Shown: positions 33,127 through 42,118 of the stretch, piece after piece
How the letters are laid out: every line of letters starts with the position of its first letter
Numbering within the stretch: the stretch's first letter is position 1
Assembly: GCA_019750135.1 (NCBI GenBank)
Contig: JAIEOV010000031.1
Location: 1 to 64,000, forward strand
Reading direction: 5' to 3'
Origin: Reyranella sp.
GTDB taxonomy: Bacteria; Pseudomonadota; Alphaproteobacteria; Reyranellales; Reyranellaceae
Length of the DNA: 64,000 bases
Notes under the pieces: model-generated
Seen by the model: only the letters and a program-made list of their open reading frames with translations
Database searches by the model: none
What the model was told of the DNA's origin: nothing
Translations under genes and position numbers: made by a program

Positions 33127-34656
33127 ATGAAGCACGTTCCCGTCCTCATCGCAGGCGGCGGGCCGGTCGGGATGACGCTGGCACGGACGCTTGCCTCGTT
33201 CGGCATCCGCTGCCTGCTGGTCGAGCGCAACGCCTCGACCACGCGGCATCCCAAGATGGACATCACCAACGGGCGCTCGATGGAGCTGTTCCGCCGACTC
33301 GGCCTGGCCGGGAAGCTGCGTGCAGTGGCGGTGCCCGAGGCGAACAACTTCGATGTCTCCTGGATCACATCGCTGACCGGCCGCGAGCTGCATCGCTTCC
33401 GCTATCCCAGCGTCGTCGAGAAGCGCGCCGAGATCCTGGCCAGGAACGACGGCACCCAGCCGCGCGAGCCCGCCATGCGTGTCAGCCAGGTCATGATCGA
33501 GCCGGTGCTGCAGGCGGCGATCCTGGACGACCGACTCGTCGATGCGCGCTGGGGCGTGGCCTTCGAGGACTTCCAGCAGGACGCCGACGGCGTGACGGCG
33601 ACCCTGCGCACCGTCGAGACCGGCGCCACGGAACAGGTGCGCTGCGACTTCCTGGCCGGCTGCGACGGCGGCTCCAGCATCGTGCGCGACAAGCTCGGCA
33701 TCGGCCTCGAAGGCCGCGCGGCGGTGGCCCATCGCTACATGATCCATTTCCGCTCCGACGCGCGCGACATCCTGCAGGCCTTCGGCGTCGCCTGGCACTA
33801 CCAGACGGCGCGCGGCACCCTGATCGCGCAGGACGACAAGGACACCTGGACCCTGCAGACGCGGCCGCCGCCCGGCATCGACGTGCCCAACCTCGATCCC
33901 GACGCCGTGCTCGAGGCCTGGGTCGGCCGGCCGTTCGCGCGCGAGATCCTGGTCGCCAATCCCTGGTTCACGCATCTCCTGCTGGCCGAGCGCTACCGGG
34001 GCGGGCGCGTCTTCCTGGCCGGCGATTCGGCGCACCAGTACATCCCGACCGGCGGCTACGGCATGAACACCGGCATCGGCGACGCCGTCGATCTCGGCTG
34101 GAAGCTCGCCGCGACTCTCAAGGGTTATGCCGGTCCCGGCCTGCTCGCCTCCTACGAAGCCGAACGCCGGCCGGTCGGCTATCGCAATCGCTTGGCGTCG
34201 GAGCGCCACACCGACGTGCGCATCAAGATCGGCGAGCTCTATGAGCGCATCCCCGATCCCGACATGCTGGCGCGCGAGATCGCGGCACTGGGCAACGCCG
34301 AGAACGAGAGCTGGGGCGTCGAATTCGGCTATCGCTACGACGGCGTCGAGCCCGATCCCGTGACGTACGAGCCGACGACGGCGCCGGGCGCACGGCTGCC
34401 CAGCACCTTCCTGCGCGACGGCAGCGCGCTCTACGACCGGCTCGGTCCCTGGTTCACCTTGCTGGTGTTCGGCAACGCCGATCCGTCGCCCCTGATCGAT
34501 GCCGCGCCTGCGCCGCTCGACATCGTCATGGTCGATGATCCCGTGGCGCCGATCTACGAGGCGCGACTCGTGCTGGTGCGGCCCGACACGCACGTTGCCT
34601 GGCGCGGCAATGCCTGCGCCGACGGCCGCGCTGTCTGGCGTCAGCTGCTGGCCTGA
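33127..34656 (+). CDS. FAD-dependent aromatic monooxygenase (phenol/MhpA-type)
   Basis: Group A flavoprotein hydroxylase of 509 residues. The N-terminal FAD site GGGPVGMTLARTLA, the mid DG motif FLAGCDGGSSIVR and the GDSAHQYIPTGGYGMNTGIGDAVDLGWKLA motif are intact. A thioredoxin-like C-terminal domain follows, as in phenol hydroxylase and MhpA. It inserts oxygen into a phenolic ring using NAD(P)H. The ATG lies 2 bp after the nested repeat. The neighbours are a C45 acyltransferase and a second FAD monooxygenase, which suggests a small aromatic pathway. Confidence 0.92.
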   Translation: MKHVPVLIAGGGPVGMTLARTLASFGIRCLLVERNASTTRHPKMDITNGRSMELFRRLGLAGKLRAVAVPEANNFDVSWITSLTGRELHRFRYPSVVEKRAEILARNDGTQPREPAMRVSQVMIEPVLQAAILDDRLVDARWGVAFEDFQQDADGVTATLRTVETGATEQVRCDFLAGCDGGSSIVRDKLGIGLEGRAAVAHRYMIHFRSDARDILQAFGVAWHYQTARGTLIAQDDKDTWTLQTRPPPGIDVPNLDPDAVLEAWVGRPFAREILVANPWFTHLLLAERYRGGRVFLAGDSAHQYIPTGGYGMNTGIGDAVDLGWKLAATLKGYAGPGLLASYEAERRPVGYRNRLASERHTDVRIKIGELYERIPDPDMLAREIAALGNAENESWGVEFGYRYDGVEPDPVTYEPTTAPGARLPSTFLRDGSALYDRLGPWFTLLVFGNADPSPLIDAAPAPLDIVMVDDPVAPIYEARLVLVRPDTHVAWRGNACADGRAVWRQLLA

Positions 34657-34659
34657 AAT

Positions 34660-34675
34660 TCAAATTGCAATTTGA
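34660..34675. promoter_or_regulatory. 16-bp AT-rich perfect palindrome
   Basis: TCAAATTGCAATTTGA begins 3 bp after the monooxygenase stop, in a 147-bp gap before the C45 acyltransferase. Perfect symmetry and low GC in a GC-rich genome suggest an operator for the acyltransferase and second monooxygenase. It lacks a U-tract and is not a terminator. Confidence 0.5.
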
Positions 34676-34803
34676 GGAGTGTAGCGCTCGCCAACCCCGC
34701 GATGAAGGGCTGTCATGGCGGACCGGTTATGCGGGCCGCCCGATTGACCATCCACCGCTGCCGGCAACAGCATGAGCGAGTAAATGGGCGGAGCATCAAG
34801 CGA

Positions 34804-36105
34804 ATGACCAAGCCGTGGCGCGTCGATGTGCTGGAATGTCGGGGAAGCTCCTACGATGTCGGCAAGCAGCTCGCCGAAGCGTTTCTGAAGACGACGCGCG
34901 GTCGCGCCTATGCACGCCGCAAGGAGCGGCGGCCCTTCGCCTTCAGCCTCCGGAACGCCGAAGCAGCCCTGAAGACCTGGGCGCCCAATGTCTGGGAAGA
35001 GCTGCACGGCCTGGCCGACGGCTTGAAGATTCCCCTCGAGCGCGCCGTCGCGGAATATTCCAACGGCCGCCTGCGCTATCCGCCGCGCGGCTGTTCGGCC
35101 GTGATGAGCGCGGGCCTTTACGGACGCAACTACGACTACGACGTCCGCCACTACGACCGACTCCTGGTCGCGATCCAGCCCAAGGGCGTGCACGCCAGCA
35201 TCGGCTTCTCCGATCGCTTCACCGGCCGCGTCGACGGCATGAATGAGCACGGGCTCTGTGTCGGCCTGCACCAGGTGAGCCAGCGGACATGGAAGCCGGG
35301 CCTCGTCTGCATCCTGATCGTGCGCATCGTGCTCGATCAATGCGCCACGACGCGCGAGGCCGTCGCCCTGCTGCGGCGGATTTCGCACGGCCTTTCCTTC
35401 AACTATTCGCTGATGGATGCCGGCGGCCATGGCGCCGTCGTCGAGGCCTCGCCGGCCGAGGTCGTCGTGCGCGAGGGCGGGCAATTGGGCTGCGCCAACC
35501 ATTTCCTGGCGCCGTCGCAGCAGGCCTTCAATCGGCGCAATCCCGGCTCGTACCGGCACCTGCCGGCGCTCGAGACGTTCGCGCGCGAGCAGCTCGCCGC
35601 CGACCGGCTGTTCAAGGCGCTCAACGACTCGCTGTCGCCGGTCTTCGATCACCGCTACACGACCGGGTCCGGGACGATGCACACCATTGTCTGCATCCCG
35701 GCCGAACGGCGAATGCAGATCGGCGTCGGCGGCGACGCAACGCCCAGCGACATCGACGTCGGCGGCTGGGCGAGGGGACGGCCGCTCGGCCTGGAGGCGT
35801 TGGAGGGTCAACTCGGCGGCACCGCCAAGCCGTTCGATCCGGGCCGCCGCGTAATCGTGAAGCCAGAAGGCCCTGCCAAGGTGTTCATCGGCATGCGGCT
35901 CGAAAACGCCCTGTTCAAGGACGTCACGCTGGCCCAGGCGTCGTTTGAGAATGTCAGCCTGTCCGGGGCGAAGTTCGACGACATCGACTTCAGCAATACC
36001 GTGATCACCTCGAACTGCAACTTCAACGGCATGCAGATCGCCGGTATCAATGTGAAGGACCTTCTGGCGAGCTATGCACGGCGACAATCATCGGAGCAGG
36101 CATGA
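34804..36105 (+). CDS. C45-type acyltransferase/amidohydrolase with a pentapeptide-like C-terminal tail
   Basis: 433-residue member of the acyl-CoA:6-aminopenicillanate acyltransferase (C45) N-terminal-nucleophile family. The nucleophile would be Cys97 in RGCSAV, followed by GRNYDYD and the MNEHGLCVGLHQ motif. Related enzymes cleave or transfer acyl groups on amides such as carcinine. After the catalytic domain, about residues 368-433 show the pentapeptide pattern with F or L every five residues (ALFKD, ASFEN, AKFDD), then NCNFNGMQIAG. I know of no standard architecture with this tail. The start at 34804 has GGCGGAG upstream. It overlaps the next monooxygenase by ATGA. Confidence 0.85.
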   Translation: MTKPWRVDVLECRGSSYDVGKQLAEAFLKTTRGRAYARRKERRPFAFSLRNAEAALKTWAPNVWEELHGLADGLKIPLERAVAEYSNGRLRYPPRGCSAVMSAGLYGRNYDYDVRHYDRLLVAIQPKGVHASIGFSDRFTGRVDGMNEHGLCVGLHQVSQRTWKPGLVCILIVRIVLDQCATTREAVALLRRISHGLSFNYSLMDAGGHGAVVEASPAEVVVREGGQLGCANHFLAPSQQAFNRRNPGSYRHLPALETFAREQLAADRLFKALNDSLSPVFDHRYTTGSGTMHTIVCIPAERRMQIGVGGDATPSDIDVGGWARGRPLGLEALEGQLGGTAKPFDPGRRVIVKPEGPAKVFIGMRLENALFKDVTLAQASFENVSLSGAKFDDIDFSNTVITSNCNFNGMQIAGINVKDLLASYARRQSSEQA

Positions 36106-37268
36106 AGATCGCAGTCATCGGCGGCGGCATCGGCGGCCTGTCCGCCGCGTTGCATCTCCTCAAGGCGGGGCTCGACGTCCATGTCTACGAGCAGTCACCG
36201 CGCATCGGCGAGATCGGCGCCGGCATCCAGATCAGCCCCAACGCCTCGCGTTTGCTGGTGCGGCTCGGCCTGAAGCCGGCGATGGATCGCGTCGGCGTGC
36301 GGCCGGCTGCCGTGAATCAGCGGCGATGGGACGACGGCCGCACCCTGCAGAGGGCACCGGTGGGCGCGGAGGTCGAGACGGCCTTCGGCGCTCCCTATTA
36401 TCACTTCCACCGCGGCGATCTCGCCGGGTTCCTGGGAGACGCCGTGCCGGCCGAACGCCTGCATGTCGGCCACAGGCTGGTCGACCTCGAGCAAGGCGAG
36501 CGCGTGATCGCGCGCTTCGAGAACGGCGCCTCGACCGAAGTCGATCTTCTGGTCGGCGCCGACGGCATCCATAGCCGGGTGCGCCATCTCACCTTCGGGC
36601 CAGAGAAGCCGCGCTTCACGGGCTGCGTCGCCTGGCGTGGGCTCGTCCCGGCCGAACGCATCAGGCATCTCGACATCGAGGTTGCCGCGCACAACTGGAT
36701 GGGCCCGGATGGGCATGTCGTGCACTACTGGGTCGCGTCGGGACAGCTGATGAACGTCGTCTGTGTCACCGAGCATGGCGCGTGGACGGATGAATCGTGG
36801 ACCACCAGGGGCAATGTCGCCGAGGCGCTGGCGCGCTACGAAGGCTGGCATCCCACCGTGCGCGGCCTGATCCAGGCCTTCCCCGAGACCTTCGTCTGGG
36901 CGCTGCACGACCGCCTGCCGTTGCCGCGCTGGACCGACGGCCGGGTCACGCTGCTGGGTGACGCATGCCATCCCATGCTGCCTTTCATGGCGCAGGGCGC
37001 GGCGCAATCGATCGAAGATGGGGCCGCGCTGGCAGCGCTCTTGGAGAAAATGCCAAGCAACGTGGCTGAGGCGCTCGGGCGTTATGAGGAACTGCGCAAG
37101 CCGCGGGCGACACGACTCCAGGAAGCGAGTTCGGCGAACCGCACACGGTTCCATCTTCCCGACGGGCCCGAACAGCAGAAGCGCGACGAGGCGATGGCGG
37201 CCTCAGGCGATCGCTCGATTGCCAACATCAGCTGGCTTTACCAGCACGATGCGGCGGCAATCGCCTGA
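36102..37268 (+). CDS. FAD-dependent monooxygenase (salicylate/3-hydroxybenzoate hydroxylase-like)
   Basis: Group A hydroxylase, 388 residues. FAD site GGGIGGLSAALHLLKAG, DG motif LLVGADGIHSRVR and GDACHPMLPFMAQGAAQSIEDGAAL are intact, in the salicylate-hydroxylase branch. It overlaps the C45 gene by 4 nt, so their products likely act on one pathway: amide cleavage could release an aromatic acid that is then hydroxylated (inference). Confidence 0.92.
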   Translation: MKIAVIGGGIGGLSAALHLLKAGLDVHVYEQSPRIGEIGAGIQISPNASRLLVRLGLKPAMDRVGVRPAAVNQRRWDDGRTLQRAPVGAEVETAFGAPYYHFHRGDLAGFLGDAVPAERLHVGHRLVDLEQGERVIARFENGASTEVDLLVGADGIHSRVRHLTFGPEKPRFTGCVAWRGLVPAERIRHLDIEVAAHNWMGPDGHVVHYWVASGQLMNVVCVTEHGAWTDESWTTRGNVAEALARYEGWHPTVRGLIQAFPETFVWALHDRLPLPRWTDGRVTLLGDACHPMLPFMAQGAAQSIEDGAALAALLEKMPSNVAEALGRYEELRKPRATRLQEASSANRTRFHLPDGPEQQKRDEAMAASGDRSIANISWLYQHDAAAIA

Positions 37269-37281
37269 GGCGCCGTTTGAC

Positions 37282-37506
37282 TTAGTAGTAGTACTGACGC
37301 GGCGCCGTGGCCGCACCGATCGCTGCGCCGCCCAGGCCGCCGACCACCGCGCCGGCCACCGGATTGCCCGCCGCTGCGCCGACCAGCGCACCGCCGCCGG
37401 CGCCGATCGCGCCGCCCGTCAGGGCACGGTCGACCGGGCGCTCGCCGCAGGCTGCGGTCGCGGTGGCGAGAGTCGCAAGGACGACAAGGGTTTTGACACG
37501 CAGCAT
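37282..37506 (-). CDS. Small glycine-zipper lipoprotein
   Basis: 74 residues. The leader MLRVKTLVVLATLATATAAC ends in a lipobox-like ATAAC with Cys20. The rest is a Gly/Ala-rich zipper (GGAIGAGGGALVGAAAG) of the YMGG/17-kDa-antigen type. The family anchors in the outer membrane and is usually structural. GAGGAGG precedes the start at 37506. Confidence 0.85.
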   Translation of the reverse strand: MLRVKTLVVLATLATATAACGERPVDRALTGGAIGAGGGALVGAAAGNPVAGAVVGGLGGAAIGAATAPRQYYY

Positions 37507-37585
37507 ATGAACCTCCTCGTGGATTTGTTCGCCTCAAAACGGGCGAGCGAGGAGGAAGTTCCTTGCGTCCAAATTATGCCGCGTT

Positions 37586-38719
37586 TCAGCCCTTGTTCGG
37601 ATTGATCAGGAATTTCTCGCCGGTCGAGCGCTTGCCGTAGACGGCGATGTTGTCGAGATCGAGCACCTCGGGCAGCGACACCACCTTCGTGTAGTGGCTG
37701 GCGAAGGTGGTCTTCAGGTTCTTGACCACGCGCTCGCGCAGCGCCGCCTGGCCGGGCCGGCCGATCTTCTGCAGGAAGGGCGTGAGCAGCCAGCCGCCGA
37801 CGCCCCACGCCGTGCCGTAGTTGCGCGAGAGCTCGACCGGGCCGGTGTTGAGGCTGCCGTAGATGTAGACCTGCTTGTGCGTGGTCGAGCCGTAGCGGCT
37901 GTACTCCTTGGCCGTCTTGTTGATCGCCATCTCCATGGCGGTCAGGATCTGGCTGGCGAGCTTGCCGCCGCCGATCGCATCGAAGGCGATGGTGGCGCCG
38001 GTCTCGACCAGCGCCTGCGTCAGCTCTTCGTTGAAATTTGGCGAGGTCGAATCGACGACGTGCTTGGCGCCGATGCCGCGCAGGATTTTCGCCTGCTCGG
38101 CGCTGCGCACGATGTTCACCAGGGGAATGCCGTCCTCCTGGCAGATCTTGTTCAGCATCTGGCCGAGGTTGGAGGCCGCCGCGGTATGGACCAGCGCCTT
38201 GTGGCCCTCGCGCTTCATGGTCTCGGTCATGCCGAGCGCGGTCAGCGGATTGACGAACCACGAGGCGCCCTCGGCCGCCGTCGTGCCGGCCGGCAGCGGC
38301 TGGCAGTCGGTCGCCTTCAGCAGCCGGTACTGCGAGTACATCGAGCCGCCAACCGCCGACACCGTCTTGCCCATCAGCGCCTGGGCGGCCTCCGACGAGC
38401 CCGCCTTGATCACGGTTCCCGCGCCCTCGTTGCCGACCGGCATGGCCTGGTCGAGCCGCGCGGCGATGAAGGGCAGCGCCTGCTCCGGCACCTTGGCCGT
38501 CACCTTGGCGGCCGCACCGCTGCCCGAGGCCTTGGCCGTGCTCATGTCGGCCGGTCCGATCAGCAGGCCGAGATCCGACGGGTTGATCGGCGTCGCCTCG
38601 ATCTTGACCACGACCTGGTCCGGACCGGGCTCGGGGATCGGCATCTCCACCAGCGACAGCTCGAGCTCGCCGCTCTTGGTGATGAGGGAGCGAAGTTGCA
38701 GTCCCGTCGTTGCGCTCAT
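37586..38719 (-). CDS. Zinc-type alcohol dehydrogenase-like oxidoreductase (MDR family)
   Basis: MDR-fold NAD(P)H oxidoreductase, 377 residues. The GroES-like N-domain (EATPINPSDLGLLIG) has an insert rich in Ala/Ser around residues 60-75. The Rossmann region contains HTAAASNLGQMLNKIC. I see no zinc-ligand pattern, so it is more like quinone- or enoyl-reductases than an alcohol dehydrogenase. The start at 38719 is well placed. The divergent hypothetical gene starts 90 bp away. Confidence 0.88.
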   Translation of the reverse strand: MSATTGLQLRSLITKSGELELSLVEMPIPEPGPDQVVVKIEATPINPSDLGLLIGPADMSTAKASGSGAAAKVTAKVPEQALPFIAARLDQAMPVGNEGAGTVIKAGSSEAAQALMGKTVSAVGGSMYSQYRLLKATDCQPLPAGTTAAEGASWFVNPLTALGMTETMKREGHKALVHTAAASNLGQMLNKICQEDGIPLVNIVRSAEQAKILRGIGAKHVVDSTSPNFNEELTQALVETGATIAFDAIGGGKLASQILTAMEMAINKTAKEYSRYGSTTHKQVYIYGSLNTGPVELSRNYGTAWGVGGWLLTPFLQKIGRPGQAALRERVVKNLKTTFASHYTKVVSLPEVLDLDNIAVYGKRSTGEKFLINPNKG

Positions 38720-38808
38720 GGTCGTTCTCCCGCTAATCCGTGCATGAGACCTTTGTTAGCACATCCAGCCCGCGGGGACGCTATGCTCCGCCAACAGCGG
38801 AGGTTCGG

Positions 38809-39102
38809 ATGGCGAACTGGCAGGCGACGCTCCTCATGCAGACCCTCAGCACCGGATCGGTGCTGGTTCTGCAGCGCGACAAGATCGACAAGGACGAGGT
38901 GCCCACCCTGCATGGTGGCGACACCTTCTACGGCAGCCTGCCTGACGGCGATCCGTTCGGCGGCACGGTGATGGAGCGCCACCAGAATCGCGCCATCGTC
39001 GAGGTCGACCAGAAGCGCTACCATCTGCACAAGGCGCAGGAACACGAAGCCAACTTCGACGTCACCGTCGAGCTGCCCCACGAATTCTGGGTCATCGACT
39101 GA
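38809..39102 (+). CDS. Hypothetical protein
   Basis: 97 residues, unrecognised. MANWQATLLMQTLSTGSVLVLQRDKIDKDEVP is followed by a small beta-rich domain containing two histidine-bearing stretches (MERHQNRAIVEVDQKRYHLHKAQ). There is no signal peptide or membrane helix. The start at 38809 has GCGGAGG 8 nt upstream. It lies 9 bp before a VOC-family gene, with which it is probably co-transcribed. Confidence 0.75.
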   Translation: MANWQATLLMQTLSTGSVLVLQRDKIDKDEVPTLHGGDTFYGSLPDGDPFGGTVMERHQNRAIVEVDQKRYHLHKAQEHEANFDVTVELPHEFWVID

Positions 39103-39111
39103 GGCCGACAC

Positions 39112-39591
39112 ATGATCGAAGTCAACGGCATGGCGCACGTCATCCTGACGGTGAGCCAATGGGACAAGGCGCGCGCTTTCTACGCCGAGCTGCTGCCCTT
39201 CCTCGGCCTCACCAAGGTCTATGACGGCAACAACTTCCTCTATCATGTCGGCGGCCGCACCGCGGTCGGCATCCAGCGTTGCGCGCCCGAGCACGAGGGC
39301 CAGCGCTTCGTCGCCAGCCGCATCGGCCTGCATCATTTCTGCATCCGCGCCCGGTCGCGCGAGGATGTCGATGCCGTCGCCGCCAAGTTGCGCGAGATGG
39401 GAGCCCATATCGATCGCGGGCCGATGGCCGGCGATTGGGCGCCCGGCTACTACTACATCGTGTTCGAGGATCCCGACGGCATCCGCCTGGAGGTGAACTT
39501 CATCCCGGGCAAGGGCCTGCTGGTCGGCGACAAGCCACTCAGCCCCTCGAGCGATCCCGACTGGAACCAGGATCCGACGCCGAGGTTCTGA
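39112..39591 (+). CDS. VOC superfamily (glyoxalase/dioxygenase fold) protein
   Basis: 159 residues with two beta-alpha-beta-beta-beta modules. Probable metal ligands are in [19 protein letters not shown] and [12 protein letters not shown]. The family includes glyoxalase I, fosfomycin-resistance enzymes and extradiol dioxygenases, and single-domain members like this usually work as dimers. The substrate is unknown. It follows the small hypothetical gene and precedes phosphoketolase by 100 bp. Confidence 0.85.
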   Translation: MIEVNGMAHVILTVSQWDKARAFYAELLPFLGLTKVYDGNNFLYHVGGRTAVGIQRCAPEHEGQRFVASRIGLHHFCIRARSREDVDAVAAKLREMGAHIDRGPMAGDWAPGYYYIVFEDPDGIRLEVNFIPGKGLLVGDKPLSPSSDPDWNQDPTPRF

Positions 39592-39692
39592 ACGGCGCTC
39601 GCCGTTGGCCGCCTTGTGATATCCTCGGGCAAGCCCTCGACTTGCCAACCGCTTTCCCTAATGTTCGGTATGGGACGTACGGGAGGCGAGTC

Positions 39693-42095
39693 ATGGCCAA
39701 CACCTTGTCGGACAAGGAACGGACGTCGATCGACGCGTATTGGCGCGCGGCCAACTATCTGTCCGTCGGTCAGATATATCTCTACGACAATCCGCTGCTC
39801 AAGCAGCCGTTGTCCAAGGACCACATCAAGCCGCGCCTGCTCGGCCACTGGGGCACGACACCGGGGCTGAACTTCGTCTACGTCCACCTCAACCGGATCA
39901 TCCGCAAGCACGACCTCGACATGATCTATGTCGCCGGCCCCGGCCATGGCGGCCCGGCCATGGTGGCGAACGCCTACCTCGAAGGCACCTACAGCGAGGT
40001 CTATCCCAACGTGTCCGCCGACGAGGCGGGGATGAAGCGCCTGTTCACCCAGTTCTCGTTCCCCGGCGGCATACCCAGCCACGTCGCGCCCGAGACCCCG
40101 GGCTCGATCCACGAGGGTGGCGAGCTGGGCTATGCCTTGTCGCACGCCTATGGCGCCGCCTTCGACAACCCCGACCTGATCGTCGCCTGCGTCGTCGGTG
40201 ACGGCGAGGCCGAGACCGGGCCGATGGCGACGAGCTGGCATTCCAACAAGTTCCTGAACGCGGCGACCGACGGCGTTGTCCTGCCGATCCTCCATCTCAA
40301 CGGCTACAAGATCGCCAACCCGACGATCCTCGCCCGCATCAGCCACGAGGAACTGGAGCAGCTCTTCCGCGGCTACGGCTATACGCCGCATTTCGTCGAG
40401 GGCGACGACCCGGAAAAGATGCATCAGCTCATGGCCGCCACCCTGGACGCGGTCATCGGCGAGATCCGCGACATCAAGGCGAAGGCGAAGCAGGGCTCGG
40501 CCGAACGTCCGCGCTGGCCGATGATCGTGCTGCGCACGCCCAAGGGCTGGACCTGCCCGAAGGAGATCGACGGCAAGCGCACCGAGGGCTACTGGCGCGC
40601 CCACCAGGTGCCGATGGGAGAGATGCACACCAATCCGGAGCATGTGCGCATCCTCGAGCAATGGATGAAAAGCTACCGGCCCGAGGAGCTGTTCGACGAG
40701 GCCGGCCGCCTGCGGCGCGAGCTTGCCGAGCTTCCGCCCAAGGGCACGCGGCGCATGAGCGACAATCCCCGCACCAACGGCGGCATCGTGCTGCGCGACC
40801 TGCGGCTGCCGGACTTTCGCGACTATGCGGTCGAGGTGCCCCAGCCGGGCGCCGCGACCGCCGAGGCGACGCGCGTCATGGGCGGGTTCCTGCGCGATGT
40901 GATGAAGCTCAACGGCGAGCAGAAGAACTTCAGGCTCTTCAGTCCCGACGAGAACAACTCCAATCGCTGGCAGGACGTGCTCGACGTCACCAACCGTGCG
41001 TGGGCCGCTAAGATCGAGCCGTGGGACGACCACCTCGCGCCCGACGGCCGGGTCATGGAGGTGCTGAGCGAGCATCAATGCCAGGGCTGGCTGGAGGGTT
41101 ATCTCCTGACCGGTCGGCACGGCTTCTTCTCCTGCTACGAGGCGTTCGTTCACATCGTCGATTCGATGGTCAACCAGCACGCCAAGTGGCTGAAGGTCTG
41201 TAATCACATCGAGTGGCGACGGCCGATCGCCTCGCTGAACTATCTGCTGTCGAGCCACGTCTGGCGCCAGGATCACAACGGATTCAGCCATCAGGATCCC
41301 GGCTTCATCGACCACGTCGTCAACAAGAAGGCCGAGGTCGTGCGCGTCTACCTGCCGCCCGACGCCAACTGCCTGCTGTCGGTCACCGACCACTGCCTGC
41401 GCAGCCGCAACTACGTGAACGTCGTCGTCGCCGGCAAGCAGCCCGCGCCGCAATGGCTGACGATGGACCAGGCGCTCCGGCACTGCCAGGCCGGCCTCGG
41501 CATTTGGGAGTGGGCCAGCAACGACCGCGGTGGCGAGCCCGACGTCGTGATGGCCTGTTGCGGCGACGTGCCGACCCTGGAGACGCTGGCGGCGGTCGAG
41601 CTCATCCGGCGGCACGCACCCGAGGTGAAGATACGCGTCGTCAACGTCGTGAACCTGATGACCCTGCAGCCGTCCAGCGAGCATCCGCACGGGCTGAACG
41701 ACGCCGACTTCGACGCCCTGTTCACCACCGACAAGCCGATCATCTTCGCGTTCCACGGCTATCCGTGGCTCATCCACCGGCTGACCTATAAGCGCCACAG
41801 TCACGCCAATCTTCACGTGCACGGCTACAGGGAGGAGGGCACTACGACGACGCCGTTCGACATGTGCGTGCTGAACGGGCTCGACCGCTTCCACCTGGTG
41901 GGCGCGGTGATCGACCGCCTGCCGGGCCTCGGTGCGCGGGCGGCCTATGCCAAGCAGGCGATCCGCGACAAGCTCATCGAGCATCGTCAGTACATCGCCC
42001 GCCATGGCGACGACATGCCGGAGATCAGCAGCTGGCGATGGGGGCGCCACGCCGCTTCCGGCGGCGGTAGCTCGACCGAGGCCGATAATGTTTGA
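39693..42095 (+). CDS. xfp: Phosphoketolase
   Basis: Thiamine-diphosphate enzyme, 800 residues, cleaving xylulose-5-phosphate (and often fructose-6-phosphate) with phosphate to acetyl-phosphate plus a triose or tetrose phosphate. Motifs seen are [34 protein letters not shown], and [21 protein letters not shown] for the cofactor. The start is ATG at 39693 ([12 protein letters not shown]) with GGGAGG upstream, and the length is normal. It overlaps or nearly abuts glycogen phosphorylase. No acetate kinase or phosphotransacetylase lies within the window. Confidence 0.96.
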   Translation: MANTLSDKERTSIDAYWRAANYLSVGQIYLYDNPLLKQPLSKDHIKPRLLGHWGTTPGLNFVYVHLNRIIRKHDLDMIYVAGPGHGGPAMVANAYLEGTYSEVYPNVSADEAGMKRLFTQFSFPGGIPSHVAPETPGSIHEGGELGYALSHAYGAAFDNPDLIVACVVGDGEAETGPMATSWHSNKFLNAATDGVVLPILHLNGYKIANPTILARISHEELEQLFRGYGYTPHFVEGDDPEKMHQLMAATLDAVIGEIRDIKAKAKQGSAERPRWPMIVLRTPKGWTCPKEIDGKRTEGYWRAHQVPMGEMHTNPEHVRILEQWMKSYRPEELFDEAGRLRRELAELPPKGTRRMSDNPRTNGGIVLRDLRLPDFRDYAVEVPQPGAATAEATRVMGGFLRDVMKLNGEQKNFRLFSPDENNSNRWQDVLDVTNRAWAAKIEPWDDHLAPDGRVMEVLSEHQCQGWLEGYLLTGRHGFFSCYEAFVHIVDSMVNQHAKWLKVCNHIEWRRPIASLNYLLSSHVWRQDHNGFSHQDPGFIDHVVNKKAEVVRVYLPPDANCLLSVTDHCLRSRNYVNVVVAGKQPAPQWLTMDQALRHCQAGLGIWEWASNDRGGEPDVVMACCGDVPTLETLAAVELIRRHAPEVKIRVVNVVNLMTLQPSSEHPHGLNDADFDALFTTDKPIIFAFHGYPWLIHRLTYKRHSHANLHVHGYREEGTTTTPFDMCVLNGLDRFHLVGAVIDRLPGLGARAAYAKQAIRDKLIEHRQYIARHGDDMPEISSWRWGRHAASGGGSSTEADNV

Positions 42096-42118
42096 GTGAC
42101 GAAAACAGGGCTGAAAGC

